Shown: one piece after another, positions 36,551-46,962 of the stretch | How the letters are laid out: the number at the start of each line of letters is the position of its first letter | Numbering within the stretch: the first letter of the stretch is position 1 | NCBI GenBank assembly: GCA_032017425.1 | Contig: DALZPW010000002.1 | Origin: Faucicola tetraodonis | Lineage (GTDB): Bacteria; Pseudomonadota; Gammaproteobacteria; Pseudomonadales; Moraxellaceae | Strand: one strand, 5' to 3' | DNA length: 64,000 nt | The notes under the pieces: model-generated | What the model was told of the DNA's origin: nothing | Databases searched by the model: none | Seen by the model: the letters and a program-made list of their open reading frames with translations, nothing else | Made by a program: the position numbers and the translations under genes

Positions 36551-37114
36551 ATGAATGATTCGAAATCCAATGTGTTCTCAACAAAAAGACAGGGGTTTAC
36601 TTTGATTGAAACAGTTGTCGTTGTGGCTGTTTTATCTATCATCGTAGCGATGGCTTCGATTACTATTACCAACAGCTTAAAGCAAATGGAAGCAAAAAGC
36701 ACCGCTTCAAGCTTAATGAATTTTTTAAGCAGCGCAAAACAAGAGGCGTTGATTTATCAAAACCCTGTGATAGCCTGTGTCGCTAATGATAACTTGGCTT
36801 GCGTGACAACTGGCGGTCATCAGCTGATTAGCTTTATCGATAAAAATAACAATAACAGCTATGAGGCAACGGTAGACAAACTCAATCATCAGCTTACGTT
36901 AGATTTGTCCTGGGGGGTGCTGACGGCAAATATCTCGTTGAATAACAACTATATTATTTTTAAGCCAGAAAACGCTAGACCCATTGGTTATATGGGTAAT
37001 ATTCAATACTGCCCTTTAGATGGTAAGGTCGATAATCGACTAAAGGTAAGTTTCAGTAAAACAGGCATTATTAAATATAAGCCCTACTCAGTTGAACAAT
37101 TTAATTGCCCCTAA
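36551..37114 (+). CDS. Type IV pseudopilin, FimT/GspH family
   Basis: Minor pilin-like protein, possibly involved in pilus assembly or DNA binding during uptake. The ATG at 36551 gives 187 residues with a 15-residue leader ending in KRQG, followed by FTLIETVVVVAVLSIIVAM. That is the prepilin peptidase site (G|F, Glu at +5) plus the hydrophobic assembly helix. The C-terminal part has a single likely disulfide pair region (ACVANDNLACV) and the GspH-type tail ending in FNCP. It is isolated from other pilin genes. A GTG at 36512 would make the leader 28 long, so I prefer the ATG. Confidence 0.85.
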   Translation: MNDSKSNVFSTKRQGFTLIETVVVVAVLSIIVAMASITITNSLKQMEAKSTASSLMNFLSSAKQEALIYQNPVIACVANDNLACVTTGGHQLISFIDKNNNNSYEATVDKLNHQLTLDLSWGVLTANISLNNNYIIFKPENARPIGYMGNIQYCPLDGKVDNRLKVSFSKTGIIKYKPYSVEQFNCP

Positions 37115-37117
37115 TAG

Positions 37118-37867
37118 CTAGGCTTTTGCTGTAAATGCTTTTCTCATTGCGCTCACCGCTTCGCTAAGTCCCATAAACACACTGTCTGCAATAATGGCAT
37201 GACCGATGTTTAGTTCATGGATGCCACCCATATTAGCAATGGGTGCAACGTTGTCACGGGTAAGACCGTGCCCTGCATTGACCAGTAAACTTGCTTTTGA
37301 CTCGTGGGCATGAGTCACGGCTGTTTTGATACGGTTGATTTCATGGTTAATTTTAACTTGGTCATGTTGCAAACAATAGTCAGCATAGGCGCCCGTGTGT
37401 AGTTCAATGGCATCTGCCCCGAGCGCAATGCTTTTATCAATTTGCGCCAACTCTGGATCAATGAATAGTGACACTTGAGTGCCGACCTGATGTAACTGTT
37501 GAATCGCACTGGCTATTTTGTGCTGATTGCCAATCACATCAAGCCCGCCTTCGGTGGTCAGTTCTTGGCGTTTTTCAGGGACGAAGCACACCCAAGCTGG
37601 CTTAACATCACAGGCTATCGCAACCATCTCGTCAGTGACTGCCATTTCAAGGTTCATACGAGTGGTTATGACTTTGGCAAGTCGATAAACATCATCATCT
37701 TGAATGTGACGACGATCTTCACGCAAATGCAGCGTGATACCATCCGCCCCTGCCTGCTCACAAATTAATGCCCCTGCCACAGGATCGGGATACGCCACGC
37801 CGCGCGCTTGACGCAGGGTAGCAATGTGGTCGATATTGACACCGAGTAAGGGTTGATTGCTGGTCAT
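37118..37867 (-). CDS. pdxJ: Pyridoxine 5'-phosphate synthase
   Basis: Condenses 3-amino-2-oxopropyl phosphate with deoxyxylulose 5-phosphate to make PNP, the last step of de novo vitamin B6 synthesis. The 249-residue barrel begins [20 protein letters not shown], has [16 protein letters not shown] and [10 protein letters not shown], and ends with [11 protein letters not shown] and [17 protein letters not shown] (phosphate loops). It is last in the lepA-lepB-rnc-era-recO-pdxJ block. It is tail to tail with the fimT-like gene, three bases apart. Confidence 0.97.
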   Translation of the reverse strand: MTSNQPLLGVNIDHIATLRQARGVAYPDPVAGALICEQAGADGITLHLREDRRHIQDDDVYRLAKVITTRMNLEMAVTDEMVAIACDVKPAWVCFVPEKRQELTTEGGLDVIGNQHKIASAIQQLHQVGTQVSLFIDPELAQIDKSIALGADAIELHTGAYADYCLQHDQVKINHEINRIKTAVTHAHESKASLLVNAGHGLTRDNVAPIANMGGIHELNIGHAIIADSVFMGLSEAVSAMRKAFTAKA

Positions 37868-37906
37868 GACGTTCCCTATTTTGTCTATTATTGATACTGA
37901 GTAAGC

Positions 37907-38662
37907 TTATTGATATTGGGTAAGCTGCTGCCAAAGTTCTCGGCTTTGCAGGGTTTGATAATTGAGTAAATTATCTATCAAATGGCGGTGCATGGCACTG
38001 ATGCTATTGACCAATTGTTTGGCTAAATCAAAATCTTGTTGCATCATTTGGTTAAAGCTAGCTTCATCTTGCAAACATTGATACCAAGTTAGCAGCTGCT
38101 CACCTGTTAATGATATGTCGGGTTTATCCAAGGGTAAAACTGGCATAAATCCTTGCTGTAGTTGGTATTGATAACGCTGCGATGAGACTATTAAATCCCC
38201 TAACGCATCTTTAGCAAAATCGAACCCATAGCCTAATTGTTCAAACAATACATTTTCAAAGCGTCTTAAATACCACTTTAAACGGGTCATATCATATGGC
38301 GATTGCGCTGGGTCGACAAACAGCGTTGCCATGTTTGCAACGCACTGCTGGTATGCTTGCCATATCTCAGCAAACGGCTCTTCAACAGGCAATAGTTTTT
38401 GCAAAATTTCATTGAGATACATGCCTGCATACAGGCTTTGTCCGGTGAGGATAATGTGATTTTGCAAAATCTGGCTTTGACTAAAGGTTTTTAGGCTATT
38501 TTTACCATTGCCAAAAAATTGTATGGGGATAAATAGCGGTAAGTTTTTTTTACCGATACCATGTACTACGCCCCATTCTTCACTAAACAGGTAAACCAAA
38601 CTACGGCTTTCACCATACGGCTTTTGGTGCAAAATATAACCTGTTAGCAGTTGATTGCGCAT
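37907..38662 (-). CDS. recO: DNA repair protein RecO
   Basis: RecFOR component that anneals DNA and loads RecA on SSB-coated gaps. The 251-residue protein begins with the OB-fold (MRNQLLTGYILHQKPYGESR, then SLVYLFSEEWGVVHGIGK) and continues with the helical domain (LYAGMYLNEILQKLLPVEEP). The usual zinc-finger cysteines are absent, as in other gammaproteobacterial RecO. It lies 20 bases after era and 39 before pdxJ, in the standard order. Confidence 0.93.
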   Translation of the reverse strand: MRNQLLTGYILHQKPYGESRSLVYLFSEEWGVVHGIGKKNLPLFIPIQFFGNGKNSLKTFSQSQILQNHIILTGQSLYAGMYLNEILQKLLPVEEPFAEIWQAYQQCVANMATLFVDPAQSPYDMTRLKWYLRRFENVLFEQLGYGFDFAKDALGDLIVSSQRYQYQLQQGFMPVLPLDKPDISLTGEQLLTWYQCLQDEASFNQMMQQDFDLAKQLVNSISAMHRHLIDNLLNYQTLQSRELWQQLTQYQ

Positions 38663-38682
38663 AGTAGCCTTTAGCCTATAAC

Positions 38683-39732
38683 CTAGTAGCCCAAGCTCGT
38701 TAGCGCACGCTCATCATCTGACCAGCCTTTTTTGACTTTGACCCACAGCGTCAGCATCACTTTTTTATCAAACATTTTTTCCATATCTTGGCGCGCTTCG
38801 ATGCCGATTTGTTTGATTTTTTCGCCTTTATCACCGATGACAATCACCTTTTGACCCTGACGCTCGACAAAAATCGTGGCATCGATAAAGGTCACAGCTT
38901 TACGCCATTTGCCTGTTTTTGGGTCTTGATGCGCGGGCTCATCCTTGAAGGTATCAATTTGCACCGTTAAATCGTAAGGAATCTCATCGCCCGATGCCCG
39001 CATCACTTTTTCACGAATGATTTCACTGGCTAAAAAGCGTTCTGAACGGTCAGTAACTTGTTCTGCATCATAGATTGGCGCTGCAATCGGTAAATGCTTA
39101 CCGATGACTCGTACTAGCTCATCTAAGTTGTGCGCCCGTAACGCAGATACGGGCACGATATCGCTAAATACTTGGGTATCATGCAGTTTTTGTAGTAGCG
39201 CGAACAGCTGAGCTTCATCCTTAATGGTGTCGCTTTTATTAATCACTGCAATCACAGGAACACCCAAATTTTGCACTTTGGCAAACACCAGCTCATCATC
39301 TTCTACCCACTTTAGGCTATCAATCACAAACAATACCGCATCAACGTCTGCCAAAGCCGAAGTTGCGGCTTTATTCATACGCTCGTTGATGGCGCGCACT
39401 TCGCGGCTATGGATACCTGGGGTGTCAACAAAAATCGCTTGTAATTGCTCGTTGGTCAAAATTCCCATAATGCGATGGCGGGTGGTTTGGGGTTTTCGCG
39501 AGGTAATCGACAATTTTTGACCCAACACATGATTCATTAACGTTGATTTACCCACGTTTGGACGTCCGACAATGGCTACATATCCCGTGCGAAAATCCAC
39601 CGCACGCGCGGGTGCTGATTCGCTTTGCCCACTGAAAAATTGACTGATAACATCATGGTTGTTGTCCGCTGATGGAATATCGACAGCTGGGTCAGTGGTG
39701 GTTTGTTGGGTAGCGTCTGCTTGGTTAGACAT
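38683..39732 (-). CDS. era: GTPase Era
   Basis: Ras-like GTPase with a KH domain that checks the 16S rRNA 3' end in 30S maturation. Start chosen at ATG 39732, with GAGATCCCAC upstream; ATG 39750 is possible. The 349-residue protein has an acidic, Gln/Asp-rich N-terminal extension of about 45 residues not found in E. coli Era (301 aa). Then come G1 AIVGRPNVGKSTLMNHVLG, FVDTPGIHSRE, VINKSDTI and the C-terminal KH motif (VIGDKGEKIKQIGIEARQD). Standard place after rnc. Confidence 0.96.
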   Translation of the reverse strand: MSNQADATQQTTTDPAVDIPSADNNHDVISQFFSGQSESAPARAVDFRTGYVAIVGRPNVGKSTLMNHVLGQKLSITSRKPQTTRHRIMGILTNEQLQAIFVDTPGIHSREVRAINERMNKAATSALADVDAVLFVIDSLKWVEDDELVFAKVQNLGVPVIAVINKSDTIKDEAQLFALLQKLHDTQVFSDIVPVSALRAHNLDELVRVIGKHLPIAAPIYDAEQVTDRSERFLASEIIREKVMRASGDEIPYDLTVQIDTFKDEPAHQDPKTGKWRKAVTFIDATIFVERQGQKVIVIGDKGEKIKQIGIEARQDMEKMFDKKVMLTLWVKVKKGWSDDERALTSLGY

Positions 39733-39847
39733 AAAGTGGGATCTCAACATTGGTTTAAAGGGTACAAATTATTGTAGAAGAGTTTTGAGCAAATTTCAGT
39801 AAGCATTTCATCAAATTTGGGTGTTGACAGTATAGCAGGTCGGCAAA

Positions 39848-40633
39848 TTAGCGCAGCGGGGGTAACAAATCACTGATTTTAGTCAGCATGGCTTCGGCGC
39901 AGCGCTGCTCGGCAATACGGCGACTTTCCCCTTGTGCTGTGACTAAAGCTTGGGTTGGCGCTATGGGTTTGGCGGTTTTATTGTCAAAAATAATTTCGAC
40001 TTGGCAGCTGACCACAAAAATTTGATTGGGGGCATTGCCAATGGTTTCGGTCACTTCATAGCGTGGCAGCGCAAGTTGGTGTGCTTGCAACAGCTCTTGT
40101 AAACGGCTTTTGGCATCTTTTAGCACTTTTTGTTCTTTCACTTTTTCGAACAAATCTTCAAACCACGCCAGTACACAAGCTTTAACCGTGTCAAAATTTT
40201 GGCTATCAAGATAAATAGCGCCAATCAAGGCTTCAACGCTATCTGCCAAGATTGAGGCGCGTTGACGACCACCGCCTTTACGCTCGCCCACCCCTAAAAT
40301 CAAGTAATCTGATAAATTGAGCTGCTTTGCAATAATTACCAAGGTCTCTTCGCGCACAAGCGATGCACGTAAGCGACTGAGCCGACCTTCATTATAGTCG
40401 GGATAGCGCAAAAATAAGGCTTCTGCGATGATCACACCGAGCAATGCATCTCCCAAGAACTCTAATCGCTCATAATTGTGTTCGCTATCAAATGAGCGAT
40501 GCATGAGTGCCATAATGGGTAAATTCACATTATCAAACTGATAACCCATTTGATAAAAAAGCGCGGTTAATTGACGCACTTGTGGCGGTAGTTTTTTGAG
40601 ATTAAAGGTGGGGATAGTGATTGGTAAATTCAT
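39848..40633 (-). CDS. rnc: Ribonuclease III
   Basis: Double-strand-specific endoribonuclease for rRNA processing and mRNA control. ATG at 40633 preferred over TTG at 40642, giving 261 residues. The signature ERLEFLGDALLGVIIAEAL carries the metal-binding Glu/Asp, ASILADSVEALIGAIYLD the second acidic cluster, and a double-stranded RNA-binding domain covers about 180-255 (KSRLQELLQAHQLALPRYEV). It would be the enzyme expected to cut the pnp leader hairpin at 12484-12521. About 115 bases separate it from era. Confidence 0.97.
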   Translation of the reverse strand: MNLPITIPTFNLKKLPPQVRQLTALFYQMGYQFDNVNLPIMALMHRSFDSEHNYERLEFLGDALLGVIIAEALFLRYPDYNEGRLSRLRASLVREETLVIIAKQLNLSDYLILGVGERKGGGRQRASILADSVEALIGAIYLDSQNFDTVKACVLAWFEDLFEKVKEQKVLKDAKSRLQELLQAHQLALPRYEVTETIGNAPNQIFVVSCQVEIIFDNKTAKPIAPTQALVTAQGESRRIAEQRCAEAMLTKISDLLPPLR

Positions 40634-40719
40634 CTGCTTCAAATTGTTAGAAAAGTATTCGCCAGTGAAATCATCACATGGCTATCACTTACTTAAGATT
40701 GGGGCTACAAATTCAATAA

Positions 40720-41112
40720 CTATTGCTTGGCGACTTTGGCATCTTCTGCGCTAATGGTATCTTCAAAGCGATTGACGATATCGACGTTACCAAAAAAGTT
40801 GTTTGCTTCATCGTATTTTAATTTCACTGACATCTCACCTGGCGTATTATCCACCACTTCCACGACGTCCTCTGCCTTTTGGCTGAGACCGTTGATATGC
40901 CATTGGGAATTGACATTACCTAAAAACTCTTTGACACTTTCTTTATTGTCATTGGACTTTTTGAGTTCAAAAGCCAACGATTTTTTGAGTTGGTAGTGAC
41001 CGACTTGGGCAGGGATAATAGCTAAACCGAGTTTGGCACACACGACGATGAGTACAATCATAATCACGATACCCGTGACGCTGGCGCCGCGCTGATGACT
41101 TGGTAGGTTCAT
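40720..41112 (-). CDS. DUF4845-domain membrane protein
   Basis: Function unknown. ATG at 41112 follows AAAGGAGAATACGGC; the earlier in-frame ATG at 41133 overlaps that ribosome site. The 130-residue protein has a short N-terminal Arg/Gly segment (HQRGASVTG) and one membrane helix (about residues 12-33, IVIMIVLIVVCAKLGLAII). A likely periplasmic domain with LKKSLAFELKKSND follows. DUF4845 genes sit between lepB and rnc in Pseudomonas and Moraxellaceae, exactly as here. The N-terminal stretch resembles a pilin-like leader (QRGASVTG), but the Phe-Thr-Leu-Ile-Glu core is absent. Confidence 0.85.
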   Translation of the reverse strand: MNLPSHQRGASVTGIVIMIVLIVVCAKLGLAIIPAQVGHYQLKKSLAFELKKSNDNKESVKEFLGNVNSQWHINGLSQKAEDVVEVVDNTPGEMSVKLKYDEANNFFGNVDIVNRFEDTISAEDAKVAKQ

Positions 41113-41219
41113 GCCGTATTCTCCTTTTATCATCGCTCAAGATAGGTTAATGTAAGCTTTAGTTAATTAAATATTCTCAACAACAAAGGCTTTGATATCC
41201 AATTTTTTAAAGCAAGCGG

Positions 41220-42125
41220 TTAGTGTATTGCGCCATTGCGATTAAAGGTGGGTAGACTTAATCCACTGGCTTTGTGCGTCCACACATACACGGCTTTACC
41301 CGCTAGGTTCTCATCAGGTACAAACCCCCAAAAACGACCATCAGCACTGCGATCACGGTTATCGCCCATCACAAAATAGTGTCCTTTAGGCACTGTTAGT
41401 TGCCATTGTTGACCTTGGCTTGCCATCAATTGAGGTGACGCTTGCTGCAAAAAGCTGGCATATTGAAACCAATTCTTGTCACCCAAATAGCGCACCAAAT
41501 GTTGATGATTACTGCTGGGCGATTCTTGCACATACTGGGCTGTTTGTTCTTCTTGATTGCCCAGTTGCGCTGCTTGCTCAGCTGTCATAAGCTCACCGGT
41601 CTCAGTTTTCCCTGGCGGATATAGCTGCGCTGTCATCTTAGGGTCGGGGGTAAAGTTGGCAGGCGTGGTCGCAATCGCTTTGCCATTGACGCTTAACTGC
41701 CCGTTGTTAAAGCTCACCGTATCCCCACCCACGCCAATCACCCGCTTGATATAATAAATTTTTGGGTTTTCAGGATAGCGAAATACCACCACATCACCAT
41801 GCTGTGGCGCGCCCAAATCAAGCACCTTGGTATTCACCAGTGGCAAGCGTATACCATACGCGTATTTGTTGACCGCAATAAAGTCACCCGTATAAAGGGT
41901 GGGCACCATCGACGATGAGGGGATATTAAACGGCTCAATCAAAAACGAGCGCACTACGAGCACAATCGCTAAAATCGGGAAAAAATCATACGCCCATCGC
42001 ACCGGCGCAGTCGATTTCTCCAATCCTTTGCTTTGCTTTTGCTTTAGCACCAATTTATCCAGTAGCCAAATAGCGCCCAAAATCAAGGTCGCAGGAACAA
42101 GAATCAAATTAAAATCAAAATCCAT
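41220..42125 (-). CDS. lepB: Signal peptidase I
   Basis: Inner-membrane Ser/Lys protease that removes signal peptides from exported proteins. The 301-residue protein has two N-terminal helices (about 5-25 and 48-64). The catalytic serine is in NIPSSSMVPTLYTGD (S72) and the lysine in IYYIKRVIGVGGD (K127). The C-terminal box is KGHYFVMGDNRDRSADGRFWG. An extra Gln/Thr-rich region lies between (about 165-215). It is eight bases after lepA and they are certainly co-transcribed. Confidence 0.97.
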   Translation of the reverse strand: MDFDFNLILVPATLILGAIWLLDKLVLKQKQSKGLEKSTAPVRWAYDFFPILAIVLVVRSFLIEPFNIPSSSMVPTLYTGDFIAVNKYAYGIRLPLVNTKVLDLGAPQHGDVVVFRYPENPKIYYIKRVIGVGGDTVSFNNGQLSVNGKAIATTPANFTPDPKMTAQLYPPGKTETGELMTAEQAAQLGNQEEQTAQYVQESPSSNHQHLVRYLGDKNWFQYASFLQQASPQLMASQGQQWQLTVPKGHYFVMGDNRDRSADGRFWGFVPDENLAGKAVYVWTHKASGLSLPTFNRNGAIH

Positions 42126-42133
42126 ACTTGCCT

Positions 42134-43939
42134 CTACGACTGATTATCCACTTTTAATACCGCCAAAAACGCTTCTTGTGGAATCTCGACACGCCCCACT
42201 TGCTTCATGCGTTTTTTACCTTCTTTTTGCTTTGACAGTAGTTTTTTCTTACGTGACACGTCACCACCATAACATTTGGCAAGTACGTCTTTACGCATGG
42301 CTTTGACAGTACTACGGGCAATGATTTGGCTACCAATCGCCGCTTGAATTGCTACGTCAAACATTTGACGCGGAATCAATTCTTTCATTTTTTCAACCAA
42401 CTGATTACCGCGATAGCGCGCTTGCTCAGCATGACAAATCATCGCCAATGCATCAACTTTTTCGCCATTAATGAGTACATCCACCCGCACCAGTTTATCT
42501 GTTTCAAAGCGCTCAAAGCCGTAATCAAGTGACGCAAAGCCACGTGACACCGATTTTAGACGGTCAAAAAAGTCCATGACCACTTCACCCATCGGAATAT
42601 CAAAGGTCAACTGCACTTGCTGTCCCATAAACTTCATATCAACTTGGATACCACGACGCTCTATACATAATGTCATCACGTTACCCAGATAATCGGGTGG
42701 TACCAAAATGTGACAGCGCGCAATCGGCTCACGAAACTCATCAATTAGACCTGGGTCAGGCATTTTTGATGGGTTATCGATTTGGATAATCTCACCACTC
42801 CGTTTTTTGATTTCGTAGATAACGGTCGGGGCGGTGGTAATCAAATCTAAATCGTATTCACGCTCAAGACGTTCTTGGATGATTTCCATATGCAGCATCC
42901 CCAAGAAACCACAGCGAAAACCAAACCCAAGGGCATCAGAGGTATCAGGCTCAAAAAACAACGCAGCGTCATTGACTTGCAGTTTTTGTAGCGCTTCACG
43001 AAATGCCTCAAAGTCACTCGAATCAACAGGGAACATACCGGCATAGACTTGTGGCTTGACCTTTTTAAACCCTGGTATGCTATCTACATCTGGGGTTTTG
43101 GCAAGGGTAATGGTATCGCCCACAGGCGCGCCGCCAATGTCTTTGATACCGGCAATCACAAAACCCACTTCGCCGGCTTCCAAGATATTGGTCTCAAACG
43201 ATTTTGGGGTAAATACCCCAATTGACGTCACAATATGCGTGCCTTTGGTGGATTTGATATGGATTTTATCGTCTTTTTTGAGCGTGCCTTGACGCACACG
43301 TACCAGTGACACAACCCCAAGATAATTGTCAAACCATGAGTCAATAATTAACGCTTGCAAAGGCGCATCACGGTCGCCTTCAGGCGCGGGAATACGCTCA
43401 ACAATCGCTTGTAGCAAATCATCCACGCCCACCCCTGTCTTGGCAGACACGCGCGGTGCATCCATCGCTTCAATCCCGATAATGTCTTCGATTTCTTGAA
43501 TCACACGCTCAGGATCCACTTGCGGTAAGTCAATCTTGTTGAGTACCGGTAATACTTCAAGACCTTGCTCAATTGCGGTATAACAGTTGGCAACCGACTG
43601 CGCTTCTACGCCTTGCGCGGCATCAACCACCAGCAAAGCGCCTTCACAAGCCGCCAGTGAACGCGACACTTCATACGAAAAATCAACGTGCCCTGGGGTA
43701 TCAATAAAGTTAAATTGGTATTTGTCACCGTTTGGGTGGTTATAATACAGTGTGACAGATTGGGCTTTAATGGTAATACCGCGCTCGCGCTCAATATCCA
43801 TCGAGTCAAGTACTTGCGCCTGCATTTCACGTGCTTGTAGACCACCACACATTTGGATAATGCGGTCGGCAAGCGTGGATTTACCGTGGTCGATATGGGC
43901 AATAATAGAAAAATTACGAATATGAGATAAGGCGGTCAC
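42134..43939 (-). CDS. lepA: Elongation factor 4 (LepA)
   Basis: Translational GTPase that back-translocates or remodels stalled ribosomes and aids initiation. The 601-residue protein has [20 protein letters not shown] in the G1 region, [23 protein letters not shown] and [12 protein letters not shown]. The LepA-specific C-terminal domain contains [20 protein letters not shown] and the ending [18 protein letters not shown]. It is full length (E. coli LepA is 599) and first in the lepA-lepB-rnc-era-recO-pdxJ block. Confidence 0.98.
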   Translation of the reverse strand: MTALSHIRNFSIIAHIDHGKSTLADRIIQMCGGLQAREMQAQVLDSMDIERERGITIKAQSVTLYYNHPNGDKYQFNFIDTPGHVDFSYEVSRSLAACEGALLVVDAAQGVEAQSVANCYTAIEQGLEVLPVLNKIDLPQVDPERVIQEIEDIIGIEAMDAPRVSAKTGVGVDDLLQAIVERIPAPEGDRDAPLQALIIDSWFDNYLGVVSLVRVRQGTLKKDDKIHIKSTKGTHIVTSIGVFTPKSFETNILEAGEVGFVIAGIKDIGGAPVGDTITLAKTPDVDSIPGFKKVKPQVYAGMFPVDSSDFEAFREALQKLQVNDAALFFEPDTSDALGFGFRCGFLGMLHMEIIQERLEREYDLDLITTAPTVIYEIKKRSGEIIQIDNPSKMPDPGLIDEFREPIARCHILVPPDYLGNVMTLCIERRGIQVDMKFMGQQVQLTFDIPMGEVVMDFFDRLKSVSRGFASLDYGFERFETDKLVRVDVLINGEKVDALAMICHAEQARYRGNQLVEKMKELIPRQMFDVAIQAAIGSQIIARSTVKAMRKDVLAKCYGGDVSRKKKLLSKQKEGKKRMKQVGRVEIPQEAFLAVLKVDNQS

Positions 43940-44128
43940 AATTACCTACTAACAAAAAAGTATATGATTAAATTTGTAGAAAAATAGCCTTATTGTAACG
44001 TATTTTTCTACAATCACCTACTGAATTTATTGTGACAGCTTTTGGGAGATCATAAAAAAAGATAAGCTTTGGGTGTCAATATCCATTGCAAACGCAAAGC
44101 CCCAAACAAAGCCCAAACCCTCCCAAAA

Positions 44129-44494
44129 CTAGGCTTTTTTGACGACGCTGGATTTGAGTTTCATCGCGCCAAAACCGTCAATTTTACAATCAATATCATG
44201 ATCATCGGTAGCATCATGGAGCAGGCGAATGGATTTGACTTTGGTGCCAACTTTAATGGGCGTGCTTGCGCCTTTGACTTTTAAGTCTTTAATAACCGTC
44301 ACACTATCCCCATCTTGTAGCACATTGCCGACAGCATCTTTAATAACTTGCTCGCTGTCTGCTTCGGTTTCGCCCGCTTGCCATGCCTGCTGCGCTGCTT
44401 CAAAGCCACACATCGGGCAAATCAATAAATCGCCATCTTGGTAGGTATAATTTTCTTTACACTTGGGGCATGGGGGACAGGCAGGTAAACTCAT
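44129..44494 (-). CDS. yjdM: YjdM/PhnA-type zinc-ribbon protein
   Basis: Widespread small protein named PhnA in E. coli; despite the name it is not the phosphonoacetate hydrolase, and its role is unclear. Residues 6-30 are a zinc ribbon ([20 protein letters not shown] then CPMC), followed by the PhnA domain with [20 protein letters not shown] and [19 protein letters not shown]. The 121-residue length is slightly above the usual 110. It is a monocistron and lies upstream of, and divergent from, ygfZ. Confidence 0.92.
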   Translation of the reverse strand: MSLPACPPCPKCKENYTYQDGDLLICPMCGFEAAQQAWQAGETEADSEQVIKDAVGNVLQDGDSVTVIKDLKVKGASTPIKVGTKVKSIRLLHDATDDHDIDCKIDGFGAMKLKSSVVKKA

Positions 44495-44758
44495 AGCACA
44501 CGCTCAATTATCTTAGAAAAATTTAATGGTCTTAAGATAGTGTATTGTACGCGATAAGTCACCCCAATAATAGTAATCAGCTAGTACAGACAAACCCTCT
44601 GACAGATGACCTAGTAACAGCATTAAATCAGAACTTATTCAAGCAGGACTTAAACCAGCATTTAGTCAAGCATAACCTAATAAAGCATGATTGCAGTCCG
44701 AGCCCAATTGTGCAAAACTTTGATTATAATTTTTTTAGCAAATAAAAAGAGAGCCACC

Positions 44759-45487
44759 ATGACAGATTTCGTCGTCTTTGATATAACCGGTGCCGATGCC
44801 CAAAAATTCTTGCAAGGACAACTGACCTGCAACGTCACCAAACTCAGCGAGCAGTACCAAGCGACCGCAATTAGTAATCTCAAAGGGCGCGTTGCGTTGG
44901 GTATTTGGATTAGGAAAATAGCGGATGACGCTTACCAAATCGTCATCAGCCAAGACTGTGCCGATGAGTTTGCCAAGCATATCAAAAAATACGCGGCGTT
45001 CTCAAAACTTACCTTATCAGCCCCACGTGATATTTTTGCGGTTGTTGACAATGGGGTACCTAGTTTTAGTGAATCAGAGAATGGCTCTGACACCGACGCT
45101 AACCGCAAAGCATGGCAAAAAGCGAGTATCGCTACAGGTAATTACTGGATTGTCACAGCCACCCAAGGCTTATGGCAACCCCAAGAGTTACGTCTACACC
45201 AACACGGCGGGGTTGACTACGATAAAGGCTGTTATTTAGGTCAAGAAATCATTGCCCGGTTATATTTTAAAGCCAGCCCAAAAGCTTGGCTCCACCGCGT
45301 AGCAGGTACCGGTGATATACCTAACCCAGGTGAAAAAATTGGCAGTGTCGATGTGGTCAATAGCATTGCTACTGACACAGGTTTTGAAGCCTTGGTCGTC
45401 GGGCGTCCCGATGATATTGCCGCCAGTAACCTGACCATTCTTGAATTACCTCAAGCACTGCAACAACCGGTTGCGCGCCAACACTAA
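44759..45487 (+). CDS. ygfZ: tRNA-modifying protein YgfZ (folate-binding, Fe-S related)
   Basis: Tetrahydrofolate-binding protein that supports Fe-S enzymes such as MiaB. The ATG at 44759 follows AAGAGAGCCACC; an upstream in-frame ATG at 44687 lacks a ribosome site. The 242-residue protein has GADAQKFLQGQLTCNVTKLS near the N-terminus and the signature KGCYLGQEIIARLYFK with the essential cysteine at about residue 157. The C-terminal part is short compared with E. coli (326 residues), which is usual in Moraxellaceae. A bidirectional terminator follows. Confidence 0.92.
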   Translation: MTDFVVFDITGADAQKFLQGQLTCNVTKLSEQYQATAISNLKGRVALGIWIRKIADDAYQIVISQDCADEFAKHIKKYAAFSKLTLSAPRDIFAVVDNGVPSFSESENGSDTDANRKAWQKASIATGNYWIVTATQGLWQPQELRLHQHGGVDYDKGCYLGQEIIARLYFKASPKAWLHRVAGTGDIPNPGEKIGSVDVVNSIATDTGFEALVVGRPDDIAASNLTILELPQALQQPVARQH

Positions 45488-45546
45488 ACACCCACCAAAC
45501 TTGATTAACGTAAATAAGTTAAAATAAATGGCTTAAAGATTAAAAT

Positions 45547-45575
45547 AAAAAAGGCATTTCGCTGATGCCTTTTTT
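45547..45575. terminator. Bidirectional terminator between ygfZ and the HI0933-type gene
   Basis: AAAAAAGGCAT pairs with ATGCCTTTTTT around TTCGCTG; serves both convergent genes. Confidence 0.85.
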
Positions 45576-45633
45576 AACCGTTTTTTTAGGTTTATCAATA
45601 CCTAACCCATTTCAAACCTAAACCATTTTATAA

Positions 45634-46962
45634 CTAAACCACTTCGCCAGCCACAAACCCGCTTGCCCAAGCCCACTGGAAATTGTAGCCACCCAGCCAA
45701 CCAGTAACATCGAGCACCTCGCCGATAAAATACAAATTCGGTTGTAACTGACTTTGCATGGTTTTTGAGGAGACTTTATCAGTAGCAACGCCACCACGGG
45801 TGACTTCAGCTGTGCGATAGCCTTCAGTGCCTGATGGCGTCAAACGCCAAGCATTGAGCTGCTCACCGAGCTGCGCTAACTTCTCGTCTTTGATATTGGC
45901 AAGCTCAGTCTCAGCCATGTCTTGCCACAATAAATTTTGCAAAGTAATCATTACTTTTTTAGGTAGCGTCGCCGCGCCTATCTGGTCGTTTAGCACGGTT
46001 CTAATCAGCTGTTTTGGGTGTTGTTTTTTTTGCTCGGTTAAAAATACTGCCATATCAAGGCTTGGGAATAAATTGATAAAAATCGGCTCGCCCACCTGCC
46101 AATAATTCGATAGCTGTAACATCGCAGGCCCGGATAAACCGCGATGGGTAAATAGCACAGGTAACCTAAAACTGATGCGCTCGTTAAACGCAATGACCTC
46201 AAAACTAACCCCCGATAACGATTTAATCGCATTGCCAATCTTATCGGTAAAGGTAAAGGGTACGAGTCCTGCCGATGTTGGTACAATGGTATGCCCAAAT
46301 TGCTGCGCTACTTGGTAACCAAATCCTGTCGCACCCATGGTCGGAATTGACAGCCCCCCTGTGGCGACTACCAATGAGTGACAAGTTAAGGTTTGCTCGC
46401 TACTTTTTTGATGCGCTGGTTGATTGGCTTGTTGATTGACCGTTAAAACAAACCCCGTATTGTCGGGTAACGCTTGGATTTGCTGGATGGTGGTTTTTAG
46501 TTGAATAGTCACTTGATTGGCGCGGCACTCAGTCAGTAGCATTTGCAAAATATCATTGGCAGAGGTATCACAAAACAGTTGCCCATGCTCACGCTCATGA
46601 TAAGGAATCTGATACTGGCTAACCATCCCAATAAAATCCCAATTTAGATACCGTGACAACGCCGATTTGCAAAAGTGCGGATTGCTACTTAAATAATGCT
46701 TGGGCTCAATGTCATAGTTGGTAAAATTACAGCGCCCACCGCCACTCATAAGGATTTTCTTGCCCGCTTTATTGGCATGATCTACCACCAGTACCCGCCG
46801 TCCGCGCTTGCCCGCTGTCAATGCACAAAATAGTCCTGATGCCCCTGCCCCGATGATGATAACATCATACGCCAACGTGGACGGTGCGTTTGTTGACCCA
46901 GCGTGATTTTGAACCGTGTCAATCTTTGGTGAAGTATTTGGTGAAATATGTTGTTGCTGCAT
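45634..46962 (-). CDS. NAD(P)/FAD-dependent oxidoreductase, HI0933/YhiN family
   Basis: Flavoprotein of uncertain function. The 442-residue protein has an N-terminal FAD fold (VIIIGAGASGLFCALTAGKR) and the family hallmark KAGKKILMSGGGRCNFTN. A second block is LVVATGGLSIPTMGATGFGY, and the C-terminal motif is EVLDVTGWLGGYNFQWAWAS. Residues 1-27 form a polar extension. The family was named from Haemophilus HI0933; some related proteins reduce bile-acid intermediates, but that cannot be inferred here. Convergent with ygfZ. Confidence 0.93.
   Translation of the reverse strand: MQQQHISPNTSPKIDTVQNHAGSTNAPSTLAYDVIIIGAGASGLFCALTAGKRGRRVLVVDHANKAGKKILMSGGGRCNFTNYDIEPKHYLSSNPHFCKSALSRYLNWDFIGMVSQYQIPYHEREHGQLFCDTSANDILQMLLTECRANQVTIQLKTTIQQIQALPDNTGFVLTVNQQANQPAHQKSSEQTLTCHSLVVATGGLSIPTMGATGFGYQVAQQFGHTIVPTSAGLVPFTFTDKIGNAIKSLSGVSFEVIAFNERISFRLPVLFTHRGLSGPAMLQLSNYWQVGEPIFINLFPSLDMAVFLTEQKKQHPKQLIRTVLNDQIGAATLPKKVMITLQNLLWQDMAETELANIKDEKLAQLGEQLNAWRLTPSGTEGYRTAEVTRGGVATDKVSSKTMQSQLQPNLYFIGEVLDVTGWLGGYNFQWAWASGFVAGEVV

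Noticed and set aside
44545..44745. Plus-strand frame of 66 codons upstream of ygfZ with Asn/Gln/Lys/His-rich repeats
   Set aside because: No ribosome site, biased composition, overlaps the ygfZ start region and promoter; likely a chance frame.
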